Position numbers and translations under genes: made by a program. 46,239 nt of DNA from Bdellovibrio sp. ZAP7 (lineage in GTDB: Bacteria > Bdellovibrionota_B > Oligoflexia > Oligoflexales > RGVZ01): assembly GCA_945900755.1 (NCBI GenBank), contig CAMDKS010000022.1, forward strand, positions 1 through 46,239, given 5' to 3'. Below are positions 17,636-26,304 of the stretch, in pieces (the first letter of the stretch is position 1; each line of letters opens with the position of its first letter). Below the pieces are notes generated by a model that did no database searches, was not told the origin of the DNA, and worked only from the letters and a program-made list of their open reading frames with translations.

Positions 17636-17852
17636 TTAAGTAACTCCTTTTGAAAAAATTATTGATCACTGCACCCACTAACAATCATTATATCGGAAGA
17701 TCAGTAAATAGCTTTAATAGATAATAAGAATTCGAAACATTGCTTTAAGCGAATGTTTGTCGAGATGGTCTTTTCCGATAAAAACGAAGATCTCATAATG
17801 GAAATCACGGATTACATTGTGAAAAACAATGTTTAAAAATTTTATTATCTGT

Positions 17853-17881
17853 TTCGAATATGTAGCTTGTCATGCTATATT
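17853..17881 (+). promoter_or_regulatory. Candidate promoter of the TerC-family gene
   Basis: Extended -10 TGC-TATATT at 17873-17881 with a weak -35 TTCGAA at 17853-17858, spacing 17. The resulting leader of about 35 nt is too short for a manganese riboswitch. Confidence 0.4.
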
Positions 17882-17924
17882 AGTCATTGTCTTGGGCAGT
17901 GATTATTTTTTTTAGGGGGTTACA

Positions 17925-18950
17925 GTGACAAATATGCTTTTATTTCCATTTGCTGATTACTGGTGGCTGTACGGAGCTTTTATTGGTTTCGTTATATCGA
18001 TGTTGCTGCTTGATCTAGGCGTGTTTCACAAGAGCGCGCACATAGTGTCAGTTAAGGAGTCTGCAATATGGAGCTCGATTTGGTTTTGTTTGGCGTTAGT
18101 TTTTAATTTTGGTTTCTATCACTATGCTTTGGCCACTTTCCCTGATCGCACAATGTTGAATGCAATACCTGGGTTCGACGCAGTACTCGCGGCTAAGCAG
18201 GTCGGCCTAGAATTCTTGACGGGATATATCATCGAAAAGTCACTGGCTATTGACAACATCTTTGTGTTCGTGGTCGTGTTTAGATACTTTGCGATTCCAG
18301 ATAAATACCAGCACCGCGTTCTGTTTTTCGGAATTATAGGTGCATTAATATTCAGGGCTATTTTTATTGCTCTCGGCGCAACCCTGCTTCAATATGAATG
18401 GGTCGTACTTGTAGCGGGTGCATTTTTGGTTCTTACTGGTCTCAAAATTCTTTTTGCGCCGAACAAAGTTCCTGATCCCGGTGCAAATCCTCTGGTAAAG
18501 TTAGTAAAGAAAATTTTCCCTGTAACGACTGAATTAGATGGTCAGAACTTTTTTGTGCGCAAGAACGGCGTCCTCTATGCCACGCCGATTTTCCTTGCAC
18601 TGGTTTTTATTGAGTTTTCAGATATTATATTCGCCATTGACTCAGTACCCGCCATTTTTGCGATTACTAAGGAGCCCCTAATTGTTTTCACATCAAATAT
18701 TTTTGCCATTCTGGGTTTGCGTTCCCTATATTTCCTATTGGCAGGAGTTGTCGATAAGTTCCGCTTTCTCAATTACGGCTTGGGGCTCATACTGGTTTTT
18801 GTTGGACTAAAGATGGTCTGGTTGAACGAAGCATTTGGCGGAAAATTTCCGGTGCTCTGGTCTCTAGGAATTATTGGAGGCATTTTGCTTGGGTCTATTC
18901 TCGCGTCGCTCTTGATTAAATCAAAATCCAAGCCTGAAGTGCCGCATTAA
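17925..18950 (+). CDS. TerC/Alx-family membrane protein (probable Mn2+ exporter)
   Basis: Integral inner-membrane protein of 341 residues with about nine hydrophobic segments. The TerC signature is duplicated: ...GYIIEKSLAIDNIFVFVVVF in the first half and FIEFSDIIFAIDSVPAIFAI in the second, with the acidic residues thought to bind metal. Its size and sequence match the Alx branch better than short TerC. Alx-type proteins export Mn2+ and are linked to pH or metal stress, and some act on exoenzymes during secretion. GTG 17925 has AGGGGG 7 nt before it. It is monocistronic with its own terminator. Substrate assignment rests on the family. Confidence 0.85.
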   Translation: MTNMLLFPFADYWWLYGAFIGFVISMLLLDLGVFHKSAHIVSVKESAIWSSIWFCLALVFNFGFYHYALATFPDRTMLNAIPGFDAVLAAKQVGLEFLTGYIIEKSLAIDNIFVFVVVFRYFAIPDKYQHRVLFFGIIGALIFRAIFIALGATLLQYEWVVLVAGAFLVLTGLKILFAPNKVPDPGANPLVKLVKKIFPVTTELDGQNFFVRKNGVLYATPIFLALVFIEFSDIIFAIDSVPAIFAITKEPLIVFTSNIFAILGLRSLYFLLAGVVDKFRFLNYGLGLILVFVGLKMVWLNEAFGGKFPVLWSLGIIGGILLGSILASLLIKSKSKPEVPH

Positions 18951-18976
18951 TTCGGGTTTTTTCGCAAAAAGTAGTA

Positions 18977-18997
18977 AGCCCCGGTCAATCCGGGGCT
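18977..18997 (+). terminator. Intrinsic terminator of the TerC-family gene
   Basis: Stem AGCCCCGG / CCGGGGCT, loop TCAAT, followed by TTCTTC. It lies 26 bp after the stop codon. Confidence 0.85.
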
Positions 18998-19240
18998 TTC
19001 TTCATTGTAGGTCAAATGCTGTAGTTTTCGGGCGGTTGCTAACATAAAAAATTGTCTGACGGGACTTTGTCGGGCTGGTTGCCAAATGGAACGAGTGATG
19101 GTAAAACGTTGCTTAAATGAATCCTATGGTCAATTGAATTCAACAAATTATTAACATTGCGTTAAAATATATTGGTTTAGTTGTCAGCGATTGAACCAAC
19201 AATAGACATCCCCCCCTTGCAATATACCTGAGGATACAGG

Positions 19241-19274
19241 ATTGCTGCCACCTGACTCGAAATAGGTCAGCAAT
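19241..19274 (+). other. Structured leader candidate in the 19001-19396 gap
   Basis: The 396 bp before the VKOR-DsbA gene holds no ORF with a ribosome-binding site. It contains a hairpin ATTGCTG-CC-ACCT / AGGTCAGCAAT with a 10-nt loop, preceded by a small CCTG/CAGG stem and a C-run (19209-19216). It could be a 5' leader structure or an sRNA. No known riboswitch class is recognised. Confidence 0.3.
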
Positions 19275-19396
19275 TCGTATTAGATTGCGACAAGGATACA
19301 AAGCGATTATGCTAAAAGAAGAATCCAACATAGAACGCAAGGGCTCAGAACTACGCCGTTAACCGCTCCTTTATTACACCGGAGACCACTAGGAAT

Positions 19397-20629
19397 ATGA
19401 CTACAGACACCTCAAAATTTAATGATCAGAATGTACGTTCACAGACGCCCCACAAAAATATGTGGCTTACGGCCTTTTTAACCTCCATCGCGGGAATTAT
19501 TACCTCCGTCTATTCAACGCTGCACCACCTAGAACTTAGGCAAAACGGTCATACGATGGCGGCATGTAATATAAATAGCGTCGTTAATTGTGATGCCGTA
19601 GCAGCCAGCAAGTATAGTGAAATTTTCCAAATCCCTTTAGGTGTGTGGGGCCTTGGATACTTTCTCGCCATGGCTCTTCTTTCAGGAACGATCTTTTTTA
19701 ACCATAAATCATCAAAAGATCACGAGCCCACCTGGTTTCTACTGGCCGCAAGCGGACTGGTGATGTCGCTAGTCCTTGGAGGAATTAGCCTTGGGGTGCT
19801 AGGTACCGTTTGCATCGTTTGTATTATCGTTTATGCACTAACATTCGTTCAGGCCGGTATCGCTTGGAAACTATGGGCCGCTCGCCGTTCCTCTCTCGAT
19901 TTTTCACCAAAAACCACCTATGCCGGCTTCACAACGGCAGGCATTGCCCTTATCGCCTGCGTTCTAGGATTTAATTTTCTAAAACCGACGGGAGTGCTCC
20001 CCACAGAATTTCAAGATACTCCTGGGAAACATGACGGAGTCGGGGCTCCCCCATTGCAAGCTATCACTCCAAAGGACATCCCGATCAATAAGAATGTCTA
20101 TAGTGGTCTCGGCGAAGATTTCCGCCAAGGCCCTGACGACGCGAAAATTGTGATCGTCGAATTTGCAGATTACATGTGTCCCGCCTGTGGTGGTACCGCT
20201 CCCATCCTTGAGGACCTCCGTAGACAATTAGGCAACCGTGCGTTATTTGTTTTCAAAAACTTTCAATTATCAAGTCAATGCAACGCAAGCATGCAAAATG
20301 ACATGCATCCCCTTTCCTGCGATATTGCAAAAATTGCGCGCTGTGCAGGATCCATTGGAAGGTTTTGGGATTTTCACTTAAAGGCCTATCAAGAACAATC
20401 TAAAGCCTCCAAGGAAACGGTTCGAGAATGGGGCAAGTATGTAGGACTAACCCCTAAGCAGATGGACGAATGCCTAGCCAGCAAAGATATCCAAGCAAAA
20501 CTTCTAGACGACGCCGCACTCGGCAATAAAATTGGCGTCAACTCAACTCCATCCATTTACATCAATGGCTTCCAATATCAGGGCGAACGAACTGCAGTGG
20601 CCATGCGTGCTGCGGTTGAATCACTTTAA
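19397..20629 (+). CDS. VKOR domain fused to DsbA-like thioredoxin
   Basis: A self-contained disulfide-forming enzyme. The N-terminal four-to-five-TM vitamin K epoxide reductase domain has loop cysteines C57 and C65 and the quinone-side CIVC at 139-142. After a last membrane helix (about 178-196) and a linker, the periplasmic DsbA-like domain shows FADYMCPACGG with active Cys 261/264 and a cis-Pro region NSTPSIYING. The VKOR part would reoxidise the DsbA part using quinone, replacing DsbB. Of the two Cys in CNASM...SCDIAKIARC, some may form a structural bond. The start ATG 19397 has weak AGGA upstream. It precedes the duplicated-domain gene and the ureide enzyme by a short gap containing a hairpin, so read-through is possible. 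Confidence 0.9.
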   Translation: MTTDTSKFNDQNVRSQTPHKNMWLTAFLTSIAGIITSVYSTLHHLELRQNGHTMAACNINSVVNCDAVAASKYSEIFQIPLGVWGLGYFLAMALLSGTIFFNHKSSKDHEPTWFLLAASGLVMSLVLGGISLGVLGTVCIVCIIVYALTFVQAGIAWKLWAARRSSLDFSPKTTYAGFTTAGIALIACVLGFNFLKPTGVLPTEFQDTPGKHDGVGAPPLQAITPKDIPINKNVYSGLGEDFRQGPDDAKIVIVEFADYMCPACGGTAPILEDLRRQLGNRALFVFKNFQLSSQCNASMQNDMHPLSCDIAKIARCAGSIGRFWDFHLKAYQEQSKASKETVREWGKYVGLTPKQMDECLASKDIQAKLLDDAALGNKIGVNSTPSIYINGFQYQGERTAVAMRAAVESL

Positions 20630-20636
20630 TTTAACT

Positions 20637-20654
20637 CTGGCGCGAAAGTGCCGG
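20637..20654 (+). terminator. GAAA-loop hairpin after the VKOR-DsbA gene
   Basis: CTGGCGC-GAAA-GTGCCGG forms a 7-bp RNA stem with two G:U pairs. No U-run, so termination would be partial. It separates the VKOR-DsbA gene from the next gene by only 38 bp. Confidence 0.4.
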
Positions 20655-20679
20655 CAAATAAACTAGATTGACACTAACT

Positions 20680-21456
20680 ATGCATTTGAAATTTGAACAC
20701 GACTATCAGCAAAAAATCATGGTTCAAACCTTTGAGCAGCCATATACGATTGATACGCCTAAAGCTGTACAAGCCTGGCGGTCTGCTTGGATGCAAGAAC
20801 TAAAATCGTGGCACTCCCCCTATAAGCTGATTATCGACTGCTCGAAGGTGTCGTTCGTCTCCTCCCCTGAGGTAGACGCCGCCATGGCCACCATGTTTAA
20901 ATTTTTTGACGGATTATTTCTTCGCTCTTGTACTGGTTACGGTCTTGATCCAGCAAAAGGTCACGAAAAACTTCCGTTCCCAATGGTGTCCACGTTTGAA
21001 GAGGCTCAGCGCGCAGCCGGAGCCAGAGGCATGCGTGACCCAACAGCTCCAGCCGATTTTCGAGCCACCGTCCAATTTCAAAATCACTTCGCTCAACACG
21101 TCGTCGAAATGAGTTTTTCAGAACCAGTCGTGATCGATTCGAAGGACAAAATAATTGCCATCAAAAGCAAACTAACCAATAATTTGATGCAGTGGCACAG
21201 CAAATGGAGTCTTCTCATCGATTGTTCCAACGTGCAGTTTGATCCTGCGTTCAAGGAGCCATGGGCTGGAGTCGATACATTTCTCCGTGGATTTTTTATG
21301 AAAACGGCCATTGGTTACTCTCCAAGCGACCCTGTTCGCACGAACTACCCCTACGAGACTTTTCGTGCGCGGCACGCGGCCGTTGCCAGACTTGAAGACG
21401 AGGGTCTCTTTATGGGCAACGACGCCCACTGCCGGTCGAAAAAAAGTAAAAGCTAA
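20680..21456 (+). CDS. Internally duplicated small-domain protein, unknown function
   Basis: About 258 residues made of two similar halves. Half one has SWHSPYKLIIDCSKVSF and FFDGLFLRSCTGYG; half two has QWHSKWSLLIDCSNVQF and FLRGFFMKTAIGYS, followed in each by a similar helix. The LIIDCS strand-turn and alpha/beta pattern recall STAS/SpoIIAA-like domains, but I cannot confirm that. No signal peptide, so cytoplasmic. Start ATG 20680 or TTG 20668; neither has a good Shine-Dalgarno. It ends 21 bp before the ureide multidomain enzyme, so the two are almost certainly co-transcribed, and it may be an accessory or scaffold for that enzyme (inference). Confidence 0.6.
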   Translation: MHLKFEHDYQQKIMVQTFEQPYTIDTPKAVQAWRSAWMQELKSWHSPYKLIIDCSKVSFVSSPEVDAAMATMFKFFDGLFLRSCTGYGLDPAKGHEKLPFPMVSTFEEAQRAAGARGMRDPTAPADFRATVQFQNHFAQHVVEMSFSEPVVIDSKDKIIAIKSKLTNNLMQWHSKWSLLIDCSNVQFDPAFKEPWAGVDTFLRGFFMKTAIGYSPSDPVRTNYPYETFRARHAAVARLEDEGLFMGNDAHCRSKKSKS

Positions 21457-21477
21457 TGCTATTGGTAGGGCCTTCCC

Positions 21478-24400
21478 ATGACGACAAATAGAAACTTCAC
21501 GGAACCTTTTTTCGACATCCCCTACTATCACGATTACGTCTCGCCCGAACTGGCGCGACATCTCCTGAAAGCGGCAACGCCGGTCAAGGGAGTGCCTGAA
21601 CTTTTGGAAGTCGGAGTTGGCGGAGGCTTAGAAACCACTTCGGCGTTAAATTTTCTGGTCGAGCTCTACGATACCCTAAAGCCTGCTCTTGCCGAGGTCC
21701 TTGGTCGTCGCATCAATGATCGAAAATTTATGGATGAGCGAGTCAAAGCTTGTTACGAATACAATCAACGCATCGAACGCGATTTTAGTGATCCGGCCTA
21801 CAAAACAATTATTGGCCTAGAAGATGCGACTGGTCGTATTGTCATGGGCCCAAAAAATGAGAACTACTGCGCCAAGGGCGGCCAGCTGGTGGCACCCATT
21901 CCTAAATTTCTTCAGGGGCCCCATGTCACGTTATTTGGCCCACCTGATTCCATAAAATTGTCGATCAACGCGATGAACGCCTATCACCGCAAACTAAAGG
22001 GCGAGCCAAAAATAGTCGAAGAGCTACTGGCCACACAAAAATTTTCCGCCAAATGGGGAGCCGACGACGAGGATTCTAAAACCCCTCTTCGCCAAGATCT
22101 CATCGAATCTGCGGTGAATTTGACCGCCTGCTTCGACGGCACTCTATCCTTGCAGGAGGGAGATAAATCTTACGCCCTAGAAAAATCAAACCTTTCTGCA
22201 CCAATGAAACGATTTCCGGGGTTAGCTCTACCATCGACCTTTTTGTTTTATAAGAAAAACCCCCTACCCCTCCACCTTTATGATTTCGCACTGCACCTAT
22301 TTAAAAATTGGCATAATGCAGAGTCCCTCGCTTTCTACGTTCCAAAGCTTGAGAACGAAGAGGAGGCTCGTTACATACACAAAATGATTGCCACCGCTGA
22401 ACAACGAATTAAGATTCAACATCCCGCCTACGTGCTCGGCACCGTGCGGATAATGGTGGTCCTTGAAAATCCTAGAGCTATTTTGCGTACGCACGAAATT
22501 ATGGACGAGCTTCATCCTTATTTTGTCGGGGCGTCCCTCGGGTGGCACGACTATCTTGCCTCTACCGCACGCCTCTTAAAAGAGGATGCCAATTACAGAA
22601 TCCCCGTCAAAGTCGATCCGAACATCGTCATAAAATACATCAAGGCCTCTCACTCCATGTTGGCTGATGTGGTGGGCTCTCGTGGCGGCATCAAAGTGGG
22701 CGGCATGTATGGGATTTTGCCTCAGCAAGGAGACCTTACGAGCCCGTCCTTCCAGGTGACGCTTAAGGGCTATTTTAAAGACGTGATCACACAGCTAAAG
22801 CGTGATCTTACCGGTTTTTGGGTGGCTCACCCTGATTTCGTTCGTCTTGGACTCGCCATAGTTGAGGCGTGGAACCAGTATAAAAATGGACAGCCCGAGG
22901 CTTTATTTTCTCTGACCAAAAATATTTTTAATGACGCCTACCGCATGGAAGTTGATGCGTTCATTCGCGGAGACGACATCAAAGGTCTGGACCCAAAAGA
23001 TCCTAGTTACGTGCGAGCTCTTCTAGTCGCCGATATAAAAATTTCCGACACGATTGCAAATAACCATCCCGACGAAATTCGCTACAATGTCTTTCAATCG
23101 CTGCAGTATATAACCGACTGGCTATGCGGTAATGGCTGTGTTGCCTTACCAACCATCATCGACGGCATTCCCGTACGCGTCATGGATGATCTGGCCACCG
23201 CAGAGCGATCGCGCTGGGAGGTTTGGCATGAAATCTATCACGGCCGGTTTGCGATCGAAGATTTTTTGAAAATCGCTCACGAAGAGCTGCGCTTTATTCG
23301 CAAAGACCTCTCCGACTCCCAAAAAATAGTCCAGGTCAAATGGAGTGAACGCACGGCTTCGTGGTATCCGGTCGCCTTTAAAATTATGATCCAACTCATG
23401 ACCTCCAAGAAACCTGTGGAGTTTGCCACCGAGCTACTCATGCCGTTTACCGTTGAAGAGATTCGAAAGTCATCAGATCCTTGGCTCACCGCCACTAAAA
23501 TCGACCCCAATAAATTTCACACGGAAGCCTACGTCGACCGCTGGAATTTTTATTTCGAGCGGTGTGGCTGTGCCCGTTTTGCGACGGAAATGTCCAAACG
23601 ACAAGTGTTGGATTTAGGCGCAGGTGAAAAATCTGTCCTAAGTTTTTCAAAAAATGAAATGATCGAGGCCGCCAGTTTTCACGGAGATATCGGTGAGTCG
23701 TCCAAAACACTTGATCACCACGCCAAATCTGAGCAGCAACTCGTCACCAGCGAGGAGTCGTCGGTAAAGACAGAGCTAAAAAGTGCTGCGGCATCGTACC
23801 TCGAAAAATTTGGCTTCAAATTTTTGGTATCTGCCAGCGGTAGGTCGGCCAAAGATCTACTTGGGATGCTTCAGGTCCGTGCGCAAAATACGCCTGACCA
23901 AGAAACTCTCAACGCAAAGACCGCCTTATGGCAGATTGCTTGCAAGCGCATTAAGGAAGCTCCTCTCGACACTGTTCTGGATAACCTGACAGGCCTCACA
24001 AAGAAATATCGGGTTACGGGAACACAGATCGCCGTCCGAAATAGACATGGGCAGCAGGCCATTAATATTGGCGAGAGCGTGAAGGGTAAAGGGCTGGTTG
24101 CGACCGAAACCTTATTTGAATTAGCGTCTCTCAGCAAAACACTCGCCACTGCTTTTGCGTCTGAGTATTTTGCGTCAAAAAATATTTTGTTGTCCGAATC
24201 CGTGAACGATCTTTTTGCGAAAACCAAGTCTAAGTTTCGGATCACGTCAAAGGTCAATCCCGCTTGGGGAAATTCCGTCACAGTCGCCCAGCTAATGAGC
24301 CACAACGCCCTCAACATGCATTACGTCAAGGGTTTTTCTGCCAAGGTTGGACTTGCGAAGGTCGAAGATATTCTTTTTCGTGGGGAGTCCTACGGCTACG

Positions 24401-26208
24401 ACTCTATCGATGTCACGGCTGAGCCGGGGACAAAATTTCAATACTCTGGCGGTGGCTTAATCGTCCTTGAGTATTTGCTCGAGTGTCTTGAGGGCAAGCC
24501 GATTCAAGAACTAACCGCACCGTTTCTTAAGGGACTTGGACTTGAGCACCTTACGTTTCAACAAAAAGATTTGCCAGCCTTCACCTACGCGGAAGGTTAT
24601 TTTGATGACGACCGCGCAGTGACGGGGGGCCGCCTATTGTTTCCAGCATTCGCAGCCGGAGCCATGGGCACGGCCACGGATATGCTTTCTTTTCTTGGTC
24701 ACTTAGGCCGCGCGTTTACTGACCTAAGGGGCTCAGGCGGCATTAGTCACGACACAGCCGTGACTATGCTCCACGGCCGAGACCTCGGATGCCGTGCATT
24801 TATGGGCTGTGATATGGGCCTTGGCGTATTTGTGGCGGAGATGGGCGACAACCGAGTGGCGATCCATCAAGGGGCCAACGAAGGATTTCGTGCGCTCTAT
24901 CTCCATGTGTTTTCTGGACCCGATTCGGAAAAGGGTTTTGTCGTGCTGTGCAATGCCGACAATCGCGGCGTGCTGTTTATTGCTGAAGTCGCTCAACTCC
25001 TTTTGAAAAATCTCAGGGTGAGTGGCGTCGATTTTGACCGCTTTCAAGCCGCCTTTGACTACACAAATCTCAGCCAAGAACAGATCGTTAATCTCGGTTA
25101 CAAAAATTTGGTTTTTAGCGCATTCTTGGCCACACTGCCTGAAAAAATAGTGGTGCGTGGCGAAAAAAATCTATTGGCCGACTATAATTTATTGACCAAC
25201 GCCCAGATGATTTCCGTCACCAATCAAAAATTTGCCCGAGCCGAAAATCTTTTTTCCGTGTACGAGCCCGTTTTTGATCCCGAGCTATTCGGCTCCCAAG
25301 GTAAAATTATGGATAGCTGGGAATCGGTTAGGCACAACCCCCTTCCTTGCGACACCCTAGACCTCAAACTACAAAAAGCTGGGCGAATTCAGTTTGTCGA
25401 CATTTCAACAAAATTTCATGACGGCAATCAGGCGCAATTTGTTAGGATACTCGGACGAGCAAGCTCTGACGTCGATTGGACAGAGATTCTCCCAAAAATT
25501 GGGATGGAAGGTCATGCCTCAAGACACCTTCGTTTGGCAGAGCCAACAACATCATGTACAGAAATTCGCATCGAGATGTATCCCGACGGAGGTCTAACGC
25601 GAGTAGGCTTGTATACCGCATTGCCCGCGTCAACCCCCGAATTACTGCGCTCTAAATTTGTTCCCGTGGCCGCGTCCAATTGTGTTAGATTTGCCGCCGA
25701 AATTCCAAAGACTTCAAAGCCACTAGTCATTTCCTATGCGCCAACAGCGACTGACGTGATCGGAAACCTAAGACATGTGAAGAACATTGATTATGCGTGT
25801 GCCGCCTTCGGCGGTGAGCTGGTGCGAGCCACGAATGAGCACTACGGGCCGGCCGTGCAGTGCATTTCACCGTATCCTCCCATTCACATGTTTGACGGCC
25901 TTGAATCGGCTAGAAGCCGCAAGGATGGACACTTCGAAGAAGTGGTGCTGAAGCTTGGACGAAAAATACGAATCACTCGCGTCGTTGTCGACTTCAAATT
26001 TTTCACCAACAATAATCCGCGATCCATAAATTTATTTGCACAAGTGGACGGTGCCTGGGTGGATATTTCTGGCCCAGTACCGGTCAAGGCCTTTGCCGCA
26101 AATCAAAAAGAGATTATCATTCGACAAAAGATTGAATCCGATCAAATCCTAGTCCGAACGTTGCCCGACGGCGGCATCAATCGCATTCACGTCTATGATA
26201 TTGCCTGA
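21478..26208 (+). CDS. Four-domain ureide enzyme: malate synthase / OHCU decarboxylase / serine beta-lactamase-fold / allantoicase
   Basis: 1576 residues, no signal peptide. (1) About 60-680, malate synthase A-like: FYVPKLENEEEA, Mg-ligand candidates E330 (VVLENPRAI) and D358 (GWHDYL), FWVAHP at 447-451, catalytic-base context MDDLATAERSR (D571). (2) About 690-835, OHCU decarboxylase: H735 (FHGD), E752 (SEQQ), YLEKFGFKFL and R801 (VRAQN). (3) About 840-1200, class C beta-lactamase/esterase fold: SLSK (S884/K887), YSG (Y989, usual Asn replaced by Gly), HQG at 1130-1132. (4) About 1225-1576, allantoicase with two repeats, each ending in a PDGG motif (YPDGG at 1368, LPDGG at 1562). Known reactions: OHCU to S-allantoin; allantoate to ureidoglycolate + urea; glyoxylate + acetyl-CoA to malate. 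The third domain's role is unknown; allantoinase is my inference. AGGG precedes ATG 21478. Confidence 0.88.
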   Translation: MTTNRNFTEPFFDIPYYHDYVSPELARHLLKAATPVKGVPELLEVGVGGGLETTSALNFLVELYDTLKPALAEVLGRRINDRKFMDERVKACYEYNQRIERDFSDPAYKTIIGLEDATGRIVMGPKNENYCAKGGQLVAPIPKFLQGPHVTLFGPPDSIKLSINAMNAYHRKLKGEPKIVEELLATQKFSAKWGADDEDSKTPLRQDLIESAVNLTACFDGTLSLQEGDKSYALEKSNLSAPMKRFPGLALPSTFLFYKKNPLPLHLYDFALHLFKNWHNAESLAFYVPKLENEEEARYIHKMIATAEQRIKIQHPAYVLGTVRIMVVLENPRAILRTHEIMDELHPYFVGASLGWHDYLASTARLLKEDANYRIPVKVDPNIVIKYIKASHSMLADVVGSRGGIKVGGMYGILPQQGDLTSPSFQVTLKGYFKDVITQLKRDLTGFWVAHPDFVRLGLAIVEAWNQYKNGQPEALFSLTKNIFNDAYRMEVDAFIRGDDIKGLDPKDPSYVRALLVADIKISDTIANNHPDEIRYNVFQSLQYITDWLCGNGCVALPTIIDGIPVRVMDDLATAERSRWEVWHEIYHGRFAIEDFLKIAHEELRFIRKDLSDSQKIVQVKWSERTASWYPVAFKIMIQLMTSKKPVEFATELLMPFTVEEIRKSSDPWLTATKIDPNKFHTEAYVDRWNFYFERCGCARFATEMSKRQVLDLGAGEKSVLSFSKNEMIEAASFHGDIGESSKTLDHHAKSEQQLVTSEESSVKTELKSAAASYLEKFGFKFLVSASGRSAKDLLGMLQVRAQNTPDQETLNAKTALWQIACKRIKEAPLDTVLDNLTGLTKKYRVTGTQIAVRNRHGQQAINIGESVKGKGLVATETLFELASLSKTLATAFASEYFASKNILLSESVNDLFAKTKSKFRITSKVNPAWGNSVTVAQLMSHNALNMHYVKGFSAKVGLAKVEDILFRGESYGYDSIDVTAEPGTKFQYSGGGLIVLEYLLECLEGKPIQELTAPFLKGLGLEHLTFQQKDLPAFTYAEGYFDDDRAVTGGRLLFPAFAAGAMGTATDMLSFLGHLGRAFTDLRGSGGISHDTAVTMLHGRDLGCRAFMGCDMGLGVFVAEMGDNRVAIHQGANEGFRALYLHVFSGPDSEKGFVVLCNADNRGVLFIAEVAQLLLKNLRVSGVDFDRFQAAFDYTNLSQEQIVNLGYKNLVFSAFLATLPEKIVVRGEKNLLADYNLLTNAQMISVTNQKFARAENLFSVYEPVFDPELFGSQGKIMDSWESVRHNPLPCDTLDLKLQKAGRIQFVDISTKFHDGNQAQFVRILGRASSDVDWTEILPKIGMEGHASRHLRLAEPTTSCTEIRIEMYPDGGLTRVGLYTALPASTPELLRSKFVPVAASNCVRFAAEIPKTSKPLVISYAPTATDVIGNLRHVKNIDYACAAFGGELVRATNEHYGPAVQCISPYPPIHMFDGLESARSRKDGHFEEVVLKLGRKIRITRVVVDFKFFTNNNPRSINLFAQVDGAWVDISGPVPVKAFAANQKEIIIRQKIESDQILVRTLPDGGINRIHVYDIA

Positions 26209-26304
26209 CTTTCTCGGTCGTCCCTTGTACTCCCAATAATCTGTGGCCTTTGCGGCTCAAACCTGATAATTTTGCCGCAATGAGCACCACGAAAGGTCCG
26301 TAGC

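Noticed and set aside
17636-17924. yybP-ykoY manganese riboswitch before the TerC/Alx gene
   Set aside because: No conserved GGGGAGUA/CCUACC-like elements; the likely leader is only about 35 nt.
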